A DNA stretch of 64,000 bases. Origin: Lethocerus indicus (Eukaryota; Arthropoda; Insecta; Hemiptera; Belostomatidae). Below, piece by piece: positions 61,410 through 64,000 of the stretch. A model generated the notes under the pieces. The model was not told the origin of the DNA. It saw only the letters and a program-made list of their open reading frames with translations, and made no database searches. The stretch spans positions 7,812,001 to 7,876,000 of the forward strand of contig JACDQD010000103.1 of assembly GCA_019843655.1 (NCBI GenBank), written 5' to 3'. The first letter of the stretch is position 1. Every line of letters begins with the position of its first letter. The translations under genes were made by a program, and so were the position numbers.

Positions 61410-62122
61410 TCTTTTTCGAAAAATGCCGCTGTTATCGATCCAGCGTCCTGAATCGGCAAGGATACGAGAAGCGAACAACGATCGTGCGACATTTCTCCCC
61501 TTTCTCTAAGTTTGGTCAACATTCAGACCGGTTTCTGCTCACCGCAGTTAGCGACTTTCCGTTAGTTATACTTGCGAAGTTTGAACCGGAGGATCTCGGG
61601 TTCAATTGCCGAGCGGACAGAATTTGTGAAAAAAATCCTGAACAAATCCCGGGCTCGAGTGGCGCCCAGAACGGTGCGCAAGAATTTATCCTCGGTAGAC
61701 AATCTAATTAATATATTTTCAAGTTGTACATTTGCGTTCGATACTTTCAAGGTACTGAATGATATTGAGGGTGGCGGGAAGCAGGAAACGGTCGAATATT
61801 CGAATCAACGAGCGGGGACAGGACGGAAGATCGATGGCATTCCAAAACCCCGGCGGATTCCCCAACAAGAAATTGGTTGCATATTCGGGTTTACACGGAA
61901 CTTACTGTTATGTGTATTTTTAAAGCCGGGGGATAATTAAAAGAACGAAAATGTCAAGTATTTATAGGCATAAAGTCGGGCCTTGGGAAGAGCCGGGTCG
62001 ATCCTGTTGGACGAGTCGGGCGTTTCGGGTTTTAGGCCCGGCCACCGACACTTGGCAGATACCAGCCAAGAATGCGCTTAATTGCCGAGTGAGCTCCTGG
62101 AGGAAGAGGCAGAGGCAGAGGC

Positions 62123-62187
<65 letters not shown>

Positions 62188-62690
62188 GTGTATATCGAGG
62201 TCCGAGGTCGATTACCCTGCCGGGAGACGACCTTGCTCCATGCCTCCGCCCCATCCCTACCTTCGCAACAGCATCGGGCTCCTCCCAAAGTCATTATCGC
62301 TTTAAGACCGCTCCACGTTTTCGGTTCCTTCCCCTTTCGGATTTGGCCGCGGAGTTTCGCGAATCTTTATAATTCCACCTTCCCGTCGGCCGAAACACCG
62401 ACCGGTCGCGAAATACGAAAGCGGCAAATAATGAGATGCTTCATTACTGTATTTCCATCTTTCCTAAGAAATTTAAAAATTTAAGAAATTTAGAAATATA
62501 TCCTTCTCTCCTTCCTCTCTCTAGTTTCTTTCTGTCGTCAGTAGTATTTTGGCTGTAGGTTGTTTCTGCACTCGCACTTTGCTGATTTTTATTTTTTGGA
62601 GGCATAAGGTGCGGAGGCGAATTATTATTACTCTGGCGGTCCACTAAACAGGTAGCTTAAGTTATACTCAATCGATTCTCTAATGCCAAA
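61410..62690. other. Spacer between inverted repeat copies; no gene seen
   Basis: CpG-rich sequence with a decayed third copy of the flanking repeat near 61800-61850 (GAGCGGGGACAGG and GGCATTCCAAAACCCC), a B-box-like GGTTCAATTGCC near 61600, and a GA microsatellite. Confidence 0.45.
62104..62190. repeat. (GAGGCA)n (GA)n compound repeat
   Basis: About four GAGGCA units lead into about 27 GA units. Confidence 0.95.
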
Positions 62691-62692
62691 TG

Positions 62693-62819
62693 TTTTTCGT
62701 TTAGAATGCCTGTTTTGTGGTTTGCGAGGGGTTGGAATACCGTAGATTTAATGTGTTTCTGTCTCCCCTCGCTGGTTTGGTCTTTTGCTAGACCGGTTTG
62801 GGCTGATCGCCATCCACAG
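62693..62819 (-). repeat. Retrozyme/Penelope-like repeat unit, copy B, with hammerhead relic
   Basis: The minus-strand sequence matches copy A block by block. On its 5' side (62791-62819) it still has a hammerhead-like segment: CTGTGGA (A6 changed to T), stem GGC-GATCA-GCC, CAAA in place of GAAA, then CCGGTC. Both core changes predict loss of cleavage. Confidence 0.6.
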
Positions 62820-64000
62820 TAGCGGTGTTAGTCACTTTTGGCACTTTGGATGTTTTTCGGGCATCCTCACTGCACCGTCACTGTTACTTGTACAGTGGAA
62901 ATGTTTTTCCTTACATCATTCTAATGGCACGAGTTCTAAATTAATTCTCAATACTGGAGCCTATAAGCAGTGTAGTGTAAACTTGGCTTAGTTGTAATCT
63001 CGAAGAGGTGATCCTGTCTTGGAGCCATTAAACAACCTCGAAACTATCCGGTCGGGTCAGCTATTAATAGACAACGGCAATATAGCGCAAAATATTACAA
63101 GCTGGGTTTCGCCCGCTCAGTTCACACAGTGCTTCAGCATTTCCTTTCATTTCTTCATAAGGGTATGCGAAAACTGCAGACTTTCTCTAAATCGTACACA
63201 ACATGTCGGCAATCGTCCCAAGAACATTTTTAAATGGTAGCTCCCGTTATAACAACGAAATGCAGGCTCTTCTCTGCGGCCGCAGTACTCATGTCAATAG
63301 GGAAAACTGAAAGGAGGAAGATCATTTTAAAAGGCCCAGTCTTCAGCGCAAATAAGATCATAATTATTAGCGACACAAGAGTGGAGAAAGAAATACGAAT
63401 TACGATAAAAAATTATGAAAAGGTACAAGGAGAAGAAAGGGTCAATGCTCGGTACAATGGCCGGCTAAAAAGTGAACGCTGAAGGTGATTTATCCTTCGC
63501 GTCCATTTACCTCAGGAACTAGAGAATTATCCTTCAGGGTGAACTCAAACTGAAATTTTTTAAAAAAAATCATGGTTCCTTCGGAAAATAATAAAAAATT
63601 CTTCAATGGTGTTTATCAAATCGATACATATGGTGTTTATTAGTATATGTTAAGCGTTTCTATATTAATGACAGAACAACTCTACCAATAAATTTTATAC
63701 ATAAATACTCTCAAATGATCCCTACCTTTCAGAATTCTGGAGAGACAGTCAAAGGTGTTCAATCTCTTTTCTGTATTTTAAGGCTCCGATTATTGAAACA
63801 CAAAAGAAGGAAATAACGATTTCTCGTTACCGGGAAGAAGGCAAGCCGGTTTCTTTTGGTGGAAGGATCACGAATGCTTTGTGACGCAAGCAGCAATTCC
63901 ACAAAATGAATGTGACGTCGGCCGAAAGTAGGTCCTTCGAGGCCCGAGCATCCGGGACGCGCAGAAGGCAAAATTAAAACTAACGAATAATGTATATCGG
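62820..64000. other. Intergenic; no gene seen
   Basis: Several frames of 60-80 codons are present, none with a recognised motif or a plausible splice context. Confidence 0.45.

Noticed and set aside
61951..62484. 177-codon plus-strand frame
   Set aside because: It crosses the (GA)n tract; the flanking residues have no recognisable domain and the opposite strand is equally open.

Overview
The window is eukaryotic nuclear DNA from an arthropod, most likely an insect. Genes are split by GT-AG introns, a Brachyury-type T-box gene carries the insect brachyenteron C-terminal signature, a Jockey-type LINE tail is present, and intergenic DNA is full of microsatellites and short interspersed repeats. 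CpG content is strongly mosaic: the first ~7.0 kb and the ORC3 transcription unit (about 25.8-32.7 kb) are CpG-poor, while the T-box gene and nearly all intergenic DNA are CpG-rich. This is the footprint expected from germline gene-body methylation, and it argues against a dipteran.

Layout. 1-2612 (+): the last five coding exons of a gene I cannot name (basic, low complexity, probably nuclear), whose CpG-poor domain runs on to about 7.0 kb and may be a long 3' UTR. 7.0-8.2 kb: CpG-rich spacer with an inverted-repeat element carrying a hammerhead-ribozyme-like core. 8.2-13.2 kb (-): byn/Brachyury, seven coding exons with a reading-frame problem in the last one. 13.2-23.7 kb: no gene; LINE debris, a dispersed repeat pair, a G-quadruplex/CGG tract, a degenerate ~32-bp minisatellite and a short interspersed repeat. 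23786-25822 (+): one uninterrupted 678-codon reading frame for a CFAP100-like ciliary protein. 26414-32661 (-): a complete 15-exon ORC3 gene (695 aa), convergent with CFAP100, with E2F- and DREF-type sites just upstream of its start codon. 33.2-33.9 kb: a ~610-bp decamer satellite. 33.9-64 kb: about 30 kb with no gene I can support, rich in GA and TA microsatellites, a tRNA-derived SINE, hammerhead-like relics, a 568-bp fold-back element and an inverted pair of a ~100-bp repeat.

The genes do not form an operon or pathway. They are an early developmental transcription factor, a motile-cilium/sperm-flagellum protein and a DNA-replication initiator placed side by side. The CpG contrast fits this: the putative housekeeping units are CpG-depleted, and the tissue-restricted genes are not. 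All exon boundaries were read by eye from splice consensus and phase; none has been tested with transcripts.
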